DNA of 64,000 nt from JABMQB01 sp963666575 (GCA_963666575.2 CAXXYG010000027.1:1-64000), one strand, 5' to 3'. Shown: positions 25,398 to 34,637, counted from the stretch's first letter. The notes: generated by a model not told the origin, from the sequence alone. Numbers and translations: made by a program.

Positions 25398-25413
25398 TGT
25401 AACATCTGTTACA
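25398..25413. promoter_or_regulatory. Palindromic operator candidate upstream of nrfH
   Basis: A perfect inverted repeat TGTAAC-ATCT-GTTACA, with 6-base arms and a 4-base spacer, is centred about 70 bases upstream of the nrfH start. The geometry fits a Crp/Fnr-family dimer site, and such regulators commonly control nitrite reductase. Which regulator binds is not known; the Crp/Fnr protein at 17854-18420 is one candidate. Confidence 0.5.
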
Positions 25414-25476
25414 CTTTTAAGTAAAAAGAAACATGTCCTTTATACAACATAATACAAAACTGAACAACCGTTAACT

Positions 25477-26046
25477 ATGCTAAAAAGGCTACTTCCTCCT
25501 CCACGATGGAGATTTCCGGTTATGATACTTACAGGTGTACTTCTTGGGATCGTATGTTTTTTACTTTACGTCTCCAAAGCTCATTCGTACCTATCCGACA
25601 ATCCGTCTACATGTACAAATTGCCATATAATGTCGCCTCAATATGCTACATGGAATCATAGCTCGCACCGAAATAATGCCCATTGCAACGACTGCCATGT
25701 GCCTCATAATAATGTATTCAATAAGTATTACTTTAAAGCCAAAGATGGATTGCGCCATGCAACAATTTTTACATTACGGGGTGAACCTCAGGTAATTTTT
25801 ATAAAAGAAGAGGGGGCAAATGTTGTCCACAACAACTGTATACGTTGCCATACAAGATTAATAAATGATACAAAACTTGAAGTTCAAGCTCCCTATCATA
25901 ATTTGCAAATGGAAGACAGAAAGTGTTGGGATTGCCACCGTGAAGTACCTCATGGAAGGGTTAATAGTATTTCGAGTGTACCAAATGCCCGGGTTCCCTT
26001 ACCTGAGAGTCCCGTTCCTGATTGGTTAAAAACATATTTAAAATAA
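25477..26046 (+). CDS. nrfH: Cytochrome c nitrite reductase small subunit (quinol oxidase)
   Basis: The 189-residue NapC/NrfH-type cytochrome is anchored by one helix (about residues 13-33). It carries four CxxCH haem sites at 46-50, 70-74, 121-125 and 150-154. NrfH oxidises menaquinol and feeds electrons to NrfA on the outer face of the membrane. The gene starts 18 bases ahead of nrfA, so they form one unit. The tail is rich in proline after the last haem. Confidence 0.95.
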   Translation: MLKRLLPPPRWRFPVMILTGVLLGIVCFLLYVSKAHSYLSDNPSTCTNCHIMSPQYATWNHSSHRNNAHCNDCHVPHNNVFNKYYFKAKDGLRHATIFTLRGEPQVIFIKEEGANVVHNNCIRCHTRLINDTKLEVQAPYHNLQMEDRKCWDCHREVPHGRVNSISSVPNARVPLPESPVPDWLKTYLK

Positions 26047-26064
26047 ACTAAACAGAATAATAAT

Positions 26065-27582
26065 ATGAAATCAATTTCCAACTTAACAGAAAAACGTCCC
26101 TGGGTATCATGGTTTATTTTTTTTATAACTATTGCCGTTGTTTTTATTCTAGGACTTTTAGCATCTTCCATAATTGAACGAAGGGCTGAGGCAGCTTACG
26201 TAAATGTCCCTAAAAATACCCTAACCGAATTTGAACCACGAAATGAACTTTGGGGGGAGAATTACCCCAGAGAGTATCAATCGTATATAGGTACAGCCGA
26301 TACATCGTTCCAAAGTTTGTATAATGGGAATGCTACCATCGATATGCTGGAAGTTGATCCACGTTTGGTTGTACTTTGGGCAGGTTATGGATTTTCAAAA
26401 GATTACAAACAGGGAAGAGGCCATTATTATGCCATCGATGATGTACAAAATACATTACGTACGGGTGCACCAAAAACAGGAAATGACGGACCAATGCCAT
26501 CGACCTGTTGGACATGCAAAAGCCCTGATGTTCCGCGGCTTATGAATCAGAAAGGTGTTGTCCAATTTTATACCGGAACATGGGCCGGCATTGGCGAAGA
26601 AATTGTGAATTCAATTGGATGTGCCGATTGCCACGATTCAAAAACCATGAATTTAAAAATAACACGTCCGGCACTTATTGAAGCATTTGAAAGGCAAGGC
26701 AAAGATATTACAAAAGCCAGTTACCAGGAAATGAGAAGTTTGGTTTGTGCTCAATGCCATGTTGAGTATTATTTCGATAAAACAGTAGCTGATGGAGCCA
26801 ACTATCTTAAATTTCCATGGGATAATGGAACTTCGGTGGAAGCAATGGAGGAGTATTACGATAATATTGAATTTTCTGATTGGACCCACTCAATGAGCAA
26901 AGCTCCTATGTTAAAAGCACAACATCCGGGTTATGAAATTTTTTCAAAAGGCATTCATGCCCAACGTGGAGTTTCATGCGCCGATTGCCATATGCCATAC
27001 AAAAGTGAGGGAGGACAAAAGTTCACCGATCATAAAATGCAATCGCCGCTTAATAATATTGCCAACTCCTGTCAGGTATGCCACCGTGAAGAGGCAAAAA
27101 CACTTGCTGAAAACGTGTATGAAAGGCAAAATCAGGTAATTGAAAACCGCGACAAACTTGAAATCCAACTCGTTTCGGCCCATGTTGAAGCAAAAACAGC
27201 CTGGGAGCTTGGAGCAACCGAGGAACAAATGAAGGACATCCTTATGGGAATAAGGCATGCTCAGTGGCGCTGGGATTATGCCGCAGCCAGCCATGGAGGT
27301 TCATTCCATGCACCTGTTGAATTAAGTAGGGTTATTGCTTCAGGAATTACAGAAGCTCAGGAAACCAGAATTAAATTAACCAGGCTGCTGGCAACTTTAG
27401 GCCACAACGAACCAATTCCTTACCCCGATATTAAAACAAAAGCAAAAGCCCAACAATTTATTGGTTTGAATGTTAATAAACTGAAAGAAGAAAAAGAGGT
27501 TTTCAAAAACACAGTAATTCCTGAATGGAAAAAAATTGCAATCGAACGTGAAAAATCGTACGATATTTCGGAAAAAAACTAA
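26065..27582 (+). CDS. nrfA: Cytochrome c nitrite reductase, catalytic subunit (ammonia-forming)
   Basis: The 505-residue pentahaem enzyme reduces nitrite to ammonium using six electrons. The diagnostic active-site haem motif CWTCK is at residues 148-152. Four ordinary CxxCH sites follow at 186-190, 228-232, 305-309 and 336-340. HAQRGVSCADCHMPY is the conserved region beside haem 4. The N-terminus has one hydrophobic helix (about 13-35), probably an uncleaved anchor or a long signal. Length is normal. It directly follows nrfH; the usual cytochrome-maturation partners (ccsA/ccsB type) are not in the window. Confidence 0.96.
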   Translation: MKSISNLTEKRPWVSWFIFFITIAVVFILGLLASSIIERRAEAAYVNVPKNTLTEFEPRNELWGENYPREYQSYIGTADTSFQSLYNGNATIDMLEVDPRLVVLWAGYGFSKDYKQGRGHYYAIDDVQNTLRTGAPKTGNDGPMPSTCWTCKSPDVPRLMNQKGVVQFYTGTWAGIGEEIVNSIGCADCHDSKTMNLKITRPALIEAFERQGKDITKASYQEMRSLVCAQCHVEYYFDKTVADGANYLKFPWDNGTSVEAMEEYYDNIEFSDWTHSMSKAPMLKAQHPGYEIFSKGIHAQRGVSCADCHMPYKSEGGQKFTDHKMQSPLNNIANSCQVCHREEAKTLAENVYERQNQVIENRDKLEIQLVSAHVEAKTAWELGATEEQMKDILMGIRHAQWRWDYAAASHGGSFHAPVELSRVIASGITEAQETRIKLTRLLATLGHNEPIPYPDIKTKAKAQQFIGLNVNKLKEEKEVFKNTVIPEWKKIAIEREKSYDISEKN

Positions 27583-27618
27583 TAACTGAATTATACCTTT
27601 TTGTATCTCGTTTTTAGA

Positions 27619-29166
27619 ATGAAAAAATATATGCTGGTCAAAAAACTCCGAAAATTCCACAAATGGCCAGGAATAATTATTTCGGCGTTTGTAATTCTAT
27701 TTGCTGTGTCAGGAATAATTATGAACCACAGAGGAACAGTTTCTTCCTTAAGTGTTTCTCGTAGTATATTACCTTCGTATTATACTTACAATAATTGGAA
27801 CATGTCAGCTGTTCGAGGGTCGGTAAATTTATCGAACAATACTTCATTGATATATGGAAATATCGGTGTTTGGAAAACTCCTGACGATTTTAAAACATTC
27901 GAAAATTACAATCAGGGATTTCCAAAAGGTATCGATAACCGGAAAATAAATTCATTGGTTATTTTTCCCGAAACAAATTTGGTTGCCGGCACATTTTTAG
28001 GATTATATAAACGTGATTATAATCAAGGAGATTGGCAGGAGGTTCAAATTCCTGTTGACAAAAAACGGATTGTTGATTTAATTGTAAAACAGGATACTTT
28101 ACTTGTTTTAACCCGGCATTACCTGTTAAAAACTACCGACCTCAAGAATTTTCAAAAAATTCAACTTCCACCACCTGTAAATTATCAACGGAAAGCTGGC
28201 CTTTTTAATACCCTCTGGGAACTCCATAGCGGAGAACTATTTGGAATAATAGGTAAACTTGTTGTCGATTTGTTTGGCCTAGTCGTAATTATACTATCAG
28301 TTACCGGATTACTTCATTTTTTATTTCCTAAAATAATCAGGAAACAAAAAAAAGCTGGCAAACATGTTAGTCAGTTGATAAAAACAAAACGAAAAAATCT
28401 CAAATGGCACAATGTTATTGGATATGTATTTGTCCTTTTTCTTGTTATAAATACTATTTCGGGTATGCACCTTCGCCCACCATTATTAATTGCTATTGCA
28501 AACAAACAAGTAGGAATTTTACCCTACACTCACATGGATTCACCCAATCCGTGGTTCGATAAATTACGGCGAATTACATGGGACGAATCTCTTCATAAAT
28601 ACATTATTTCTACTTCTGACGGTTTTTTTATGGCCAACGAAAATCTGGATCAAGAACTAATACCCTGCCCTATTCAACCTCCGGTAAGTGTTATGGGTTG
28701 TAATATCCTGGAATCAGGTGCTGATAATACATATTTAGTAGGTTCATTTAGTGGTTTATATATTTGGGATATAAAAAACAACGGAGTATACGACTTTTTT
28801 AGCCAACAAGAATACCAGAAACCGGAAGGCATGAGCCGGCCAATTGGTGCAAATATGGCAGCTGGGTTAATCACCAAAAAAAATGGGCAAACTGTTTGGT
28901 TCGATTATGATAGAGGAGCACTATCAATTAATTCAGGTAATAATTCTATTTCAAATATTTTCCCTAAAATCCCAGATGAAATAGTTAAAGAATCTCCCAT
29001 GTCGTTGTGGAATGTTGCACTTGAAATTCATACAGGCCGCATTTTTGAACACCTTGTGGGGCCATTCTATATTTTATATGTCCCCTTGGCAGGAATTTGT
29101 ATTTTGATAGTTTTAACCAGCGGATTTTTTATTTGGTGGTTGGCTTATCGGAAAAATAAAAAATAA
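27619..29166 (+). CDS. PepSY-type membrane protein with internal duplication, next to nrfHA
   Basis: I place the start at the ATG at 27619; a TTG 18 bases upstream would add six unconvincing residues. The protein has about 515 residues and four transmembrane helices in two matching halves. Half one: RKFHKWPGIIISAFVILFAVSGIIMNHRG, a beta-rich external stretch, then LWELHSGELFGIIGKLVVDLFGLVVIILSVTGLLHF. Half two: LKWHNVIGYVFVLFLVINTISG, a second external stretch, then LEIHTGRIFEHLVGPFYILYVPLAGICILIVLTSGFFIWW. The repeated histidines beside the helices (HKW, LHSG, KWH, IHTG) fit haem ligation, as proposed for PepSY_TM proteins. It starts 36 bases after nrfA, so it is probably in the same operon. 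Confidence 0.8.
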   Translation: MKKYMLVKKLRKFHKWPGIIISAFVILFAVSGIIMNHRGTVSSLSVSRSILPSYYTYNNWNMSAVRGSVNLSNNTSLIYGNIGVWKTPDDFKTFENYNQGFPKGIDNRKINSLVIFPETNLVAGTFLGLYKRDYNQGDWQEVQIPVDKKRIVDLIVKQDTLLVLTRHYLLKTTDLKNFQKIQLPPPVNYQRKAGLFNTLWELHSGELFGIIGKLVVDLFGLVVIILSVTGLLHFLFPKIIRKQKKAGKHVSQLIKTKRKNLKWHNVIGYVFVLFLVINTISGMHLRPPLLIAIANKQVGILPYTHMDSPNPWFDKLRRITWDESLHKYIISTSDGFFMANENLDQELIPCPIQPPVSVMGCNILESGADNTYLVGSFSGLYIWDIKNNGVYDFFSQQEYQKPEGMSRPIGANMAAGLITKKNGQTVWFDYDRGALSINSGNNSISNIFPKIPDEIVKESPMSLWNVALEIHTGRIFEHLVGPFYILYVPLAGICILIVLTSGFFIWWLAYRKNKK

Positions 29167-29225
29167 TTTTTAATTAAGGTGTAACAATTATTTGATTCAA
29201 AAGGTATTCAAATAAACCTTAATTT

Positions 29226-30713
29226 ATGAAAGTAAAGTTGCCACTTATTACCATAATATTTTTTTCCTTAATTGTTTGTTCCTGTACTTTTAATAAAGTT
29301 AATAAAAATAATACAACGTTTTCTATCACCTTTTCCGATTCGTTGTATACCGATAATGTTTCCGGGAAATTAATATTATTGATCAGCCCCGACACTTCCC
29401 AATCACTTATTTACGGTGTCATTGGAGATGTTCCGCATCCGGTATTTACATATGACATTAAGAACTGGGACACCAATGACATTTTGGAAATTGATAATTT
29501 TGATAATTCGTGGACACAATCATTTAATGAATTAAAAGGGACATTCGCTGCACGGCTGATTTTTGATTATGACACAATTTACAGAAGCTCATTTGTAACA
29601 AAAGACAATGGTTATTCGGCAAAAAAAATAATTCATTTGAATAACGATTCGGTCAATAACATTGAATTTAATATCTCTAAAAAATTTAAAGGGTGGGAAT
29701 TTAATGCAACGAATAACATAAGAGAGATTAGGATGAAAAGCGAAAAACTAAGCCAATTCTGGGGATTTGATATGTATATAGAAGCAGCCGCTGTTTTACC
29801 TGATTCATATTACGAATCTGCCAACCGAAGTTATCCTTTGGTATTTGTATTTCCGGGTTTTGGATCCCATCATGCATCAATTACTTATGGCGATGGGCAA
29901 ATTAACCGGTATGGAATGAATAAGGTTGGTGAAAAGAAGATCTTTATTTTTTGTAATGGTGAATTCAGAAATGGGTACCATCATTTTGCCGATTCTGAAA
30001 ATAATGGCCCCTGGGGAAAAGCTTTTATCCAAGAATTTATTCCGTATATAGAACATCAATTCAGAGTTCAAACAACCAGTAATTCAAGGTTTTTAATGGG
30101 TCAGTCATCAGGAGCATGGACCTCCGCCTGGTTAATTGTTAATTATCCCGAATTTTTCTCTGCAGCATTTATAGCATCACCTGATCCACTTGATTTCAGA
30201 GCCTTAGCCCATAATATATATTCAAGTGAATCGAATTTCTATTATCCAAAAACCCCTGACTCTTTACAAATTGAGAAAGGAAATAACGATAAACAATGGG
30301 CTATACTTGAAGATGTATTGGATGAATACGGTCAAATAAGAACCTGGGAATCAACTTATAGCCCCAAAGGTAAAAATGGCAAACCGATTAATTTGTTTGA
30401 CAGGCAAACCGGAAAAATAAATCAGGCTATTTCAGATTATTGGAAAAATTATGATATAAATATCCGCCTCAAATCAATTCCTGAGTATTATCGTAAAAAT
30501 CTGCAAAATAAGCTTTACTTTTTTGTTTCAGAAGATGATCCATACAATTTACAAAAAAGTATTCATATGCTTGAGGGAACATGCAATGATCTAAAAATCA
30601 AAGCTGACTTTAATTATTTTAAAGATTTAGGGCATAATGTCTGGACCGATGAAATGAGAGCTAAGATTCACGCCATTATTGATTCTATGAGCACCGATAT
30701 TGAATTAGAATAA
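29226..30713 (+). CDS. Putative alpha/beta-hydrolase esterase lipoprotein
   Basis: The 495-residue protein begins with a lipoprotein-type signal (MKVKLPLITIIFFSLIVCSC). The C-terminal half is an alpha/beta hydrolase of the putative esterase (enterochelin-esterase-like) type. The nucleophile elbow is GQSSG in RFLMGQSSGAWTSAW (about residue 290), and an early strand reads YPLVFVFPGFGSHHASITYG. A possible acid/histidine pair lies near YFKDLGHNVWTDEMRA at the end. The N-terminal 170 residues form a separate beta-rich domain. It follows the PepSY gene by 59 bases on the same strand. Substrate is unknown; carbohydrate esters and siderophore esters are both possible. Confidence 0.75.
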   Translation: MKVKLPLITIIFFSLIVCSCTFNKVNKNNTTFSITFSDSLYTDNVSGKLILLISPDTSQSLIYGVIGDVPHPVFTYDIKNWDTNDILEIDNFDNSWTQSFNELKGTFAARLIFDYDTIYRSSFVTKDNGYSAKKIIHLNNDSVNNIEFNISKKFKGWEFNATNNIREIRMKSEKLSQFWGFDMYIEAAAVLPDSYYESANRSYPLVFVFPGFGSHHASITYGDGQINRYGMNKVGEKKIFIFCNGEFRNGYHHFADSENNGPWGKAFIQEFIPYIEHQFRVQTTSNSRFLMGQSSGAWTSAWLIVNYPEFFSAAFIASPDPLDFRALAHNIYSSESNFYYPKTPDSLQIEKGNNDKQWAILEDVLDEYGQIRTWESTYSPKGKNGKPINLFDRQTGKINQAISDYWKNYDINIRLKSIPEYYRKNLQNKLYFFVSEDDPYNLQKSIHMLEGTCNDLKIKADFNYFKDLGHNVWTDEMRAKIHAIIDSMSTDIELE

Positions 30714-30748
30714 TTCATTCGAGAAAATGCAAAAAAACAATTATTTAG

Positions 30749-31504
30749 TTAAACTGATTTTAAACAACGCACTATAAAAAGAATATGATTACCGCCAAAT
30801 GGACTTTGCTTAAAATCGGAAAAAAATTGAATTGATGTAAAGCCTGCTGCTTCTAACAACTGTTTTAACCGGCTACTTCTAAGGGGTAATAATTTTGTTT
30901 CGTTTGAAATAGTTTTTTGTTCATTTTTCAGAAACAATTCTGTATTAAAAGCTAGAAAATCACTTCCCTCAATAAACTTATAATTACGAATAAATTTAAT
31001 ATTTCCAGTTTCAATTAATGGCAAAGCATCCACCTTCTCTTTGAGGATAAAATCATAATTTAATAATTGAAGCATCAATACTCCAGCAGGTTTAAGGACA
31101 GAATAAGCGCCTTCCAACATTTGCTGCACCAGCTTAATACTTTCTAAATGAACAATCGTATTTCCAAAACAAAGGACTGAATCAAATTTTTTAGCAGAGA
31201 ATAATTCAGGTAAAAAAAGCATATTCCCTTCCTGAAAATGCACATTAGAATGTGTATTCTTTGAATGAGCTTGTGTCAGTAAATCGGAGTTTAAATCAAT
31301 GCCTTCAACAGTACAGCCTTTTTGTGCTAAACGTAACGCCAGCTCCCCCGTAGCGCATCCAATATCTAAAATGTTTTTACCTGATAATTCCTTCAGGTTA
31401 TTTTCGACAAATTTAAGTTGAGCTGGATTATAAGGAAAAATATCGGAATAGTGTTTTGAAATGGAAGTATAAAACAGGTTCTGTTCGGCTTCAATAGATG
31501 TCAT
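30749..31504 (-). CDS. Class I SAM-dependent methyltransferase
   Basis: The 251-residue enzyme has motif I NILDIGCATGELALRLAQKG (about residues 38-57), the acidic motif II VEGIDLNSDL, and the post-motif segment FDSVLCFGNTIVHLE. These are standard for class I methyltransferases. It is convergent with the esterase gene, ending 35 bases from its stop. The methyl acceptor cannot be deduced; no biosynthetic cluster lies beside it. Confidence 0.85.
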   Translation of the reverse strand: MTSIEAEQNLFYTSISKHYSDIFPYNPAQLKFVENNLKELSGKNILDIGCATGELALRLAQKGCTVEGIDLNSDLLTQAHSKNTHSNVHFQEGNMLFLPELFSAKKFDSVLCFGNTIVHLESIKLVQQMLEGAYSVLKPAGVLMLQLLNYDFILKEKVDALPLIETGNIKFIRNYKFIEGSDFLAFNTELFLKNEQKTISNETKLLPLRSSRLKQLLEAAGFTSIQFFSDFKQSPFGGNHILFIVRCLKSV

Positions 31505-31571
31505 TTGTCAAAATTTTGGTTCAAAATACTTAAAAAAGAATGTCTCACCTACTTTCAATAAAAATAATTCT

Positions 31572-31592
31572 AATAGGGATGTCATCCCTATT
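31572..31592. repeat. Perfect 21-base palindrome at the edge of the RAYT flanking repeat
   Basis: The palindrome is built on AATAGGGATG and CATCCCTATT around a single central T. It forms a full-length hairpin on either strand. It lies at the outer end of the left repeat beside the REP-associated transposase gene, the usual place for the hairpin such transposases recognise. Confidence 0.75.
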
Positions 31593-31664
31593 CAAATGAA
31601 ATGTATTTTAGAAAAAAAGAACCTTAATTTTCTTTTAATATGAACTGGAAGGGATGACATCCTT
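31576..31664. repeat. Left repeat flanking the REP-associated transposase
   Basis: About 89 bases that align imperfectly, in direct orientation, with 32341-32426 on the other side of the transposase gene. Shared pieces are GGATG near the start, AGTATTT/TGTATTT in the first half, GAACCTTAA in the middle, TGAACTGGAAG / AAACTGGAAG near the end and CATCCTT at the end. The opposite ends (GGATG and CATCC) are complementary, so a single copy can fold on itself. Confidence 0.65.
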
Positions 31665-31667
31665 TGC

Positions 31668-32273
31668 TCATTCTAAAATCAAATTTTCTTTTTCGTCATG
31701 ATAATAATTATGGTAATTAATAAAATCATTTTTGTCTCCGAAAAAAGAAATGACACTATCCCTTTCAATTTTTGTTGGTTGGTTTCCAAGAATTGTTTTA
31801 TATGAACTAAATTGATATTTCTTAAAATCATCGATCACTCCATGTTTTTGAGGATTATAATGAATATAAAACACCAGATATCTGAAATAATCTTCATTAT
31901 TCACTTCCAGTCTTTTAAATGGCCTTGAAAAAATATTGCCTTGAATATCCTCCTGCATTTTAATTCCTTGAGCATAAGAAATAAACAACCTTCGAAACTG
32001 TTCTGATACATATTTCCCAATTAATTCCAAATTATTTGTAAATGAACCTTTAATAGCTATTTTTTCAGGTGTTTTAATTAAAAAATGAAAATGATTTTCA
32101 ATTAGGCAGTATGCAAAAGTTTTACAGCTTGATTTGATATACTTTGTGTATAATCTTAAAAAATAATTGTAATTATAATTCCTGTAAAACAATTTCAGAT
32201 TATTATTGCTACGATTATAAATGTGATAATAACAATCGCCAAGAATTGGTGTAATAGCATTGACAGAGGGCAT
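31668..32273 (-). CDS. REP-associated (Y1/HUH) tyrosine transposase
   Basis: The 201-residue protein has the HUH metal motif HFH at residues 61-63 in CLIENHFHFLIKTPEK. The likely nucleophilic tyrosine is Y100 in FRRLFISYAQGIKMQEDIQGNIFSRPFKRLEV, and FYIHYNPQKHGVIDDFKKYQFSSY is the typical C-terminal motif. This is the single-domain RAYT class, related to IS200/IS605 TnpA, which acts on short palindromic repeats. Copies of a roughly 90-base repeat with self-complementary ends lie on both sides (31576-31664 and 32341-32426). It seems complete and could be active. Confidence 0.9.
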   Translation of the reverse strand: MPSVNAITPILGDCYYHIYNRSNNNLKLFYRNYNYNYFLRLYTKYIKSSCKTFAYCLIENHFHFLIKTPEKIAIKGSFTNNLELIGKYVSEQFRRLFISYAQGIKMQEDIQGNIFSRPFKRLEVNNEDYFRYLVFYIHYNPQKHGVIDDFKKYQFSSYKTILGNQPTKIERDSVISFFGDKNDFINYHNYYHDEKENLILE

Positions 32274-32340
32274 TTTACCTAATTTTTATGGATGCAATAC
32301 CAATTTATGATAATTAATTCAAAAAGCAAAACATTTTATA

Positions 32341-32426
32341 GGATGGCACCCCTTCACATAAAAAGTATTTCAATAAAAATGAACCTTAAATTCCTTTTGA
32401 AATAAACTGGAAGGAAAAACATCCTT
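32341..32426. repeat. Right repeat flanking the REP-associated transposase
   Basis: The partner of the repeat at 31576-31664, in the same orientation. It opens GGATGGCACCCC and contains AAAGTATTTCAATA, GAACCTTAAATTCC and AAACTGGAAGG, closing with CATCCTT. The ends are again complementary (GGATG, CATCC). It reaches the last base of the acyl-CoA synthetase gene (which ends at 32425), so it may also supply that gene's 3' hairpin. Confidence 0.65.
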
Positions 32427-34497
32427 ACCCTTTTTCAATCCTCACCCGTGCGTCAACAGCTAAAATTGTTTGCCCTAAACCAAGTAGCGGATTAATATCC
32501 ATTTCCTTAATTTCGGTAGCAAACCGCAACAGGCTTGAAAGTCGCACTATTATCTCGGCAAACCGGCGTATGTCTATTCCTTGTTGCCCCCTGTAACCTT
32601 TTAAAATTTTATACGACCTCAGGTTTTCAATCATTGAAAATACTTCTTTAAATGACAATGGAGCCAATCCTGAAGTTACATCCTTTAATACTTCTACATA
32701 AATACCACCCAAACCACATAAAACAATATGTCCAAAATCAGGTTCATAATTAGCCCCTAAAAACAACTCATTCCCAGCTGCCATTTCAGCCACCAAAACA
32801 GCTTCTGTTCCTTCAATTCCAATTAAATGATGGAACTCTTTTCGAACAGTTTCTGTATTACGAATGTTCAGGACTACACCTCCAACGTCGGTTTTATGCA
32901 AAGGGCCAATCACTTTCATCACCAAAGGAAATCCAACTTCAAAAGCAGCCAAAACGGCTTCCTGTTCGGTTTTAGCTACAACTTCTTTCACTCGGGGAAT
33001 TCCAGCAGCATCAAACAACCGGTGAATAATATCAGGGCTTTGATAACCATTTTTTGTTTCAGAAATAATTTCTCTGATTTTAATTTTATTTATACCATCA
33101 ATAAAAATTTCTTCGCTTGAAGGTTTAGGTGTATTTTTGACTTTGGTTAATGCTTTACCCAATAATACTTCATCGGGAAAATTAACATTCCCATGCGAAA
33201 TAAAATAGGAGACTTCATCTTTTACTTCAAGGATGGAAGGCAAAATTGGATAAATTGGTTTTTTGCAAATGTGTGTTTTTTTATCCAGAAGTTCATAAAC
33301 ATCCCCTACTGGGAACAAACCTGAGCTGCCAAAAATAACGGCCATCCCATCAATATCATCAAAATCATTTTCGCAGGCATCAATTATTTTCCCCATCTGT
33401 TCAGCAGTCCCTGTAGCCAAAAAATCGATTGGATTTTCAACCGAAGAACCGGGAAACAAACTGTTTTTTAAAATATCCTTGGCAGGAGAATCGCTAATCT
33501 GAGGAATTTTTAAACCTCCAGCCTCCAAAGCATCGGTAAGCATAACTCCGGGCCCTCCCGCATGAGTAATAATTGCCAGATTCCTGCCTTTTAATTCTTT
33601 ACACATAAAAATATTGGCAACCGTTGTTAATTCTTCGCGCCCTGAACACCTAACAATCCCAGCTTTTCGGAACAGAGCTTCAACAGCTGCATCGGAACTT
33701 GTTAATGCGCCGGTATGCGAGGATGCTGCACGGCTTCCGGCTAACGAACTTCCGGCTTTAATGGCAGCAATTTGGCATCCCTTTTTTATCAATGAATTTG
33801 CACTTGCCAATAATTTGTCAGGATTCTGAATATTTTCAATATACAGCAGTTTAACTTTTGAACTGGTTTTCGTGTCAAAGGTTTTATCGAGGTATTCAAG
33901 CACATCTTCAACTCCAGTTTGGGCACTGTTACCTACCGAAAACATACTGGCAAACCTAAGCCCCTTAGGTATTCCCGACTCCATAATAAATACAGCAGTT
34001 GCTCCCGAACCCGAAATAAAATCGCATCCATGTGGATCAAGCTGAGGTACTGGCGACGTAAATACACTGGCATGGAAAGGGGTCATTACTCCTACACAAT
34101 TAGGCCCAATCAAACAACCGCCTACTTTATTAATCACTTCAACAATTTTATTTTCAAGCTCCTTCCCCAAATCACTTTCTTCGCTAAATCCTGCCGAAAT
34201 AATAACAAATGCTTTTGTGTTTTTTTGAGTGGCTAAAATTGATATTGTATCAAGGCAAAACTTTGCAGGAATAGCTAATACAGCCATATCAACTTCGGGT
34301 AATTGCTCAACTTTTTGATATGATTTAATTCCCTGAACACTGGTTTCTTTTGGATTTACAGGATACAACTCACCTGAAAATTTATGATGGATTAAGTTAT
34401 ATAAAAGCTTGCCGCCTGGTTTTGAAATAGTATTTGAAGCACCTATAATGGCAATACTTTTAGGATTTATCAATTTGTCATTAATCATAACTGGCAA
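32425..34497 (-). CDS. ADP-forming acyl-CoA (acetate--CoA) ligase, fused subunits
   Basis: The 690-residue enzyme converts acyl-CoA + ADP + phosphate to the acid + CoA + ATP. Domain order is CoA-binding (about 7-135, PKSIAIIGASNTISKPGGKLLYNL), succinyl-CoA-ligase-like (about 155-290) with the phosphorylated histidine H261 in SRAASSHTGALTSSD, a third ligase domain, and a C-terminal ATP-grasp domain (about 470-690, FPLVMKVIGPLHKTDVGGVVL). This is the usual alpha-beta fused form. Together with the 2-oxoacid:ferredoxin oxidoreductase in the window it makes a complete ATP-yielding route for amino-acid fermentation. The acid range (acetyl, branched, aryl) is not known. Confidence 0.92.
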   Translation of the reverse strand: MPVMINDKLINPKSIAIIGASNTISKPGGKLLYNLIHHKFSGELYPVNPKETSVQGIKSYQKVEQLPEVDMAVLAIPAKFCLDTISILATQKNTKAFVIISAGFSEESDLGKELENKIVEVINKVGGCLIGPNCVGVMTPFHASVFTSPVPQLDPHGCDFISGSGATAVFIMESGIPKGLRFASMFSVGNSAQTGVEDVLEYLDKTFDTKTSSKVKLLYIENIQNPDKLLASANSLIKKGCQIAAIKAGSSLAGSRAASSHTGALTSSDAAVEALFRKAGIVRCSGREELTTVANIFMCKELKGRNLAIITHAGGPGVMLTDALEAGGLKIPQISDSPAKDILKNSLFPGSSVENPIDFLATGTAEQMGKIIDACENDFDDIDGMAVIFGSSGLFPVGDVYELLDKKTHICKKPIYPILPSILEVKDEVSYFISHGNVNFPDEVLLGKALTKVKNTPKPSSEEIFIDGINKIKIREIISETKNGYQSPDIIHRLFDAAGIPRVKEVVAKTEQEAVLAAFEVGFPLVMKVIGPLHKTDVGGVVLNIRNTETVRKEFHHLIGIEGTEAVLVAEMAAGNELFLGANYEPDFGHIVLCGLGGIYVEVLKDVTSGLAPLSFKEVFSMIENLRSYKILKGYRGQQGIDIRRFAEIIVRLSSLLRFATEIKEMDINPLLGLGQTILAVDARVRIEKG

Positions 34498-34637
34498 TAT
34501 TATATGCCTCTAAATTAAGAAAAACAATAAGCATGAAGGATGATTTTTTTCAATGTATAAAAATAAGTGTATATTTCATGCCAAATAGAAACATGTGCTT
34601 ACAAAGTTACCAATAGTCAAACATTCCTGCCAACTAC

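Noticed and set aside
30714..30748. Bidirectional terminator between the convergent esterase and methyltransferase genes
   Set aside because: The 35 bases contain no hairpin.
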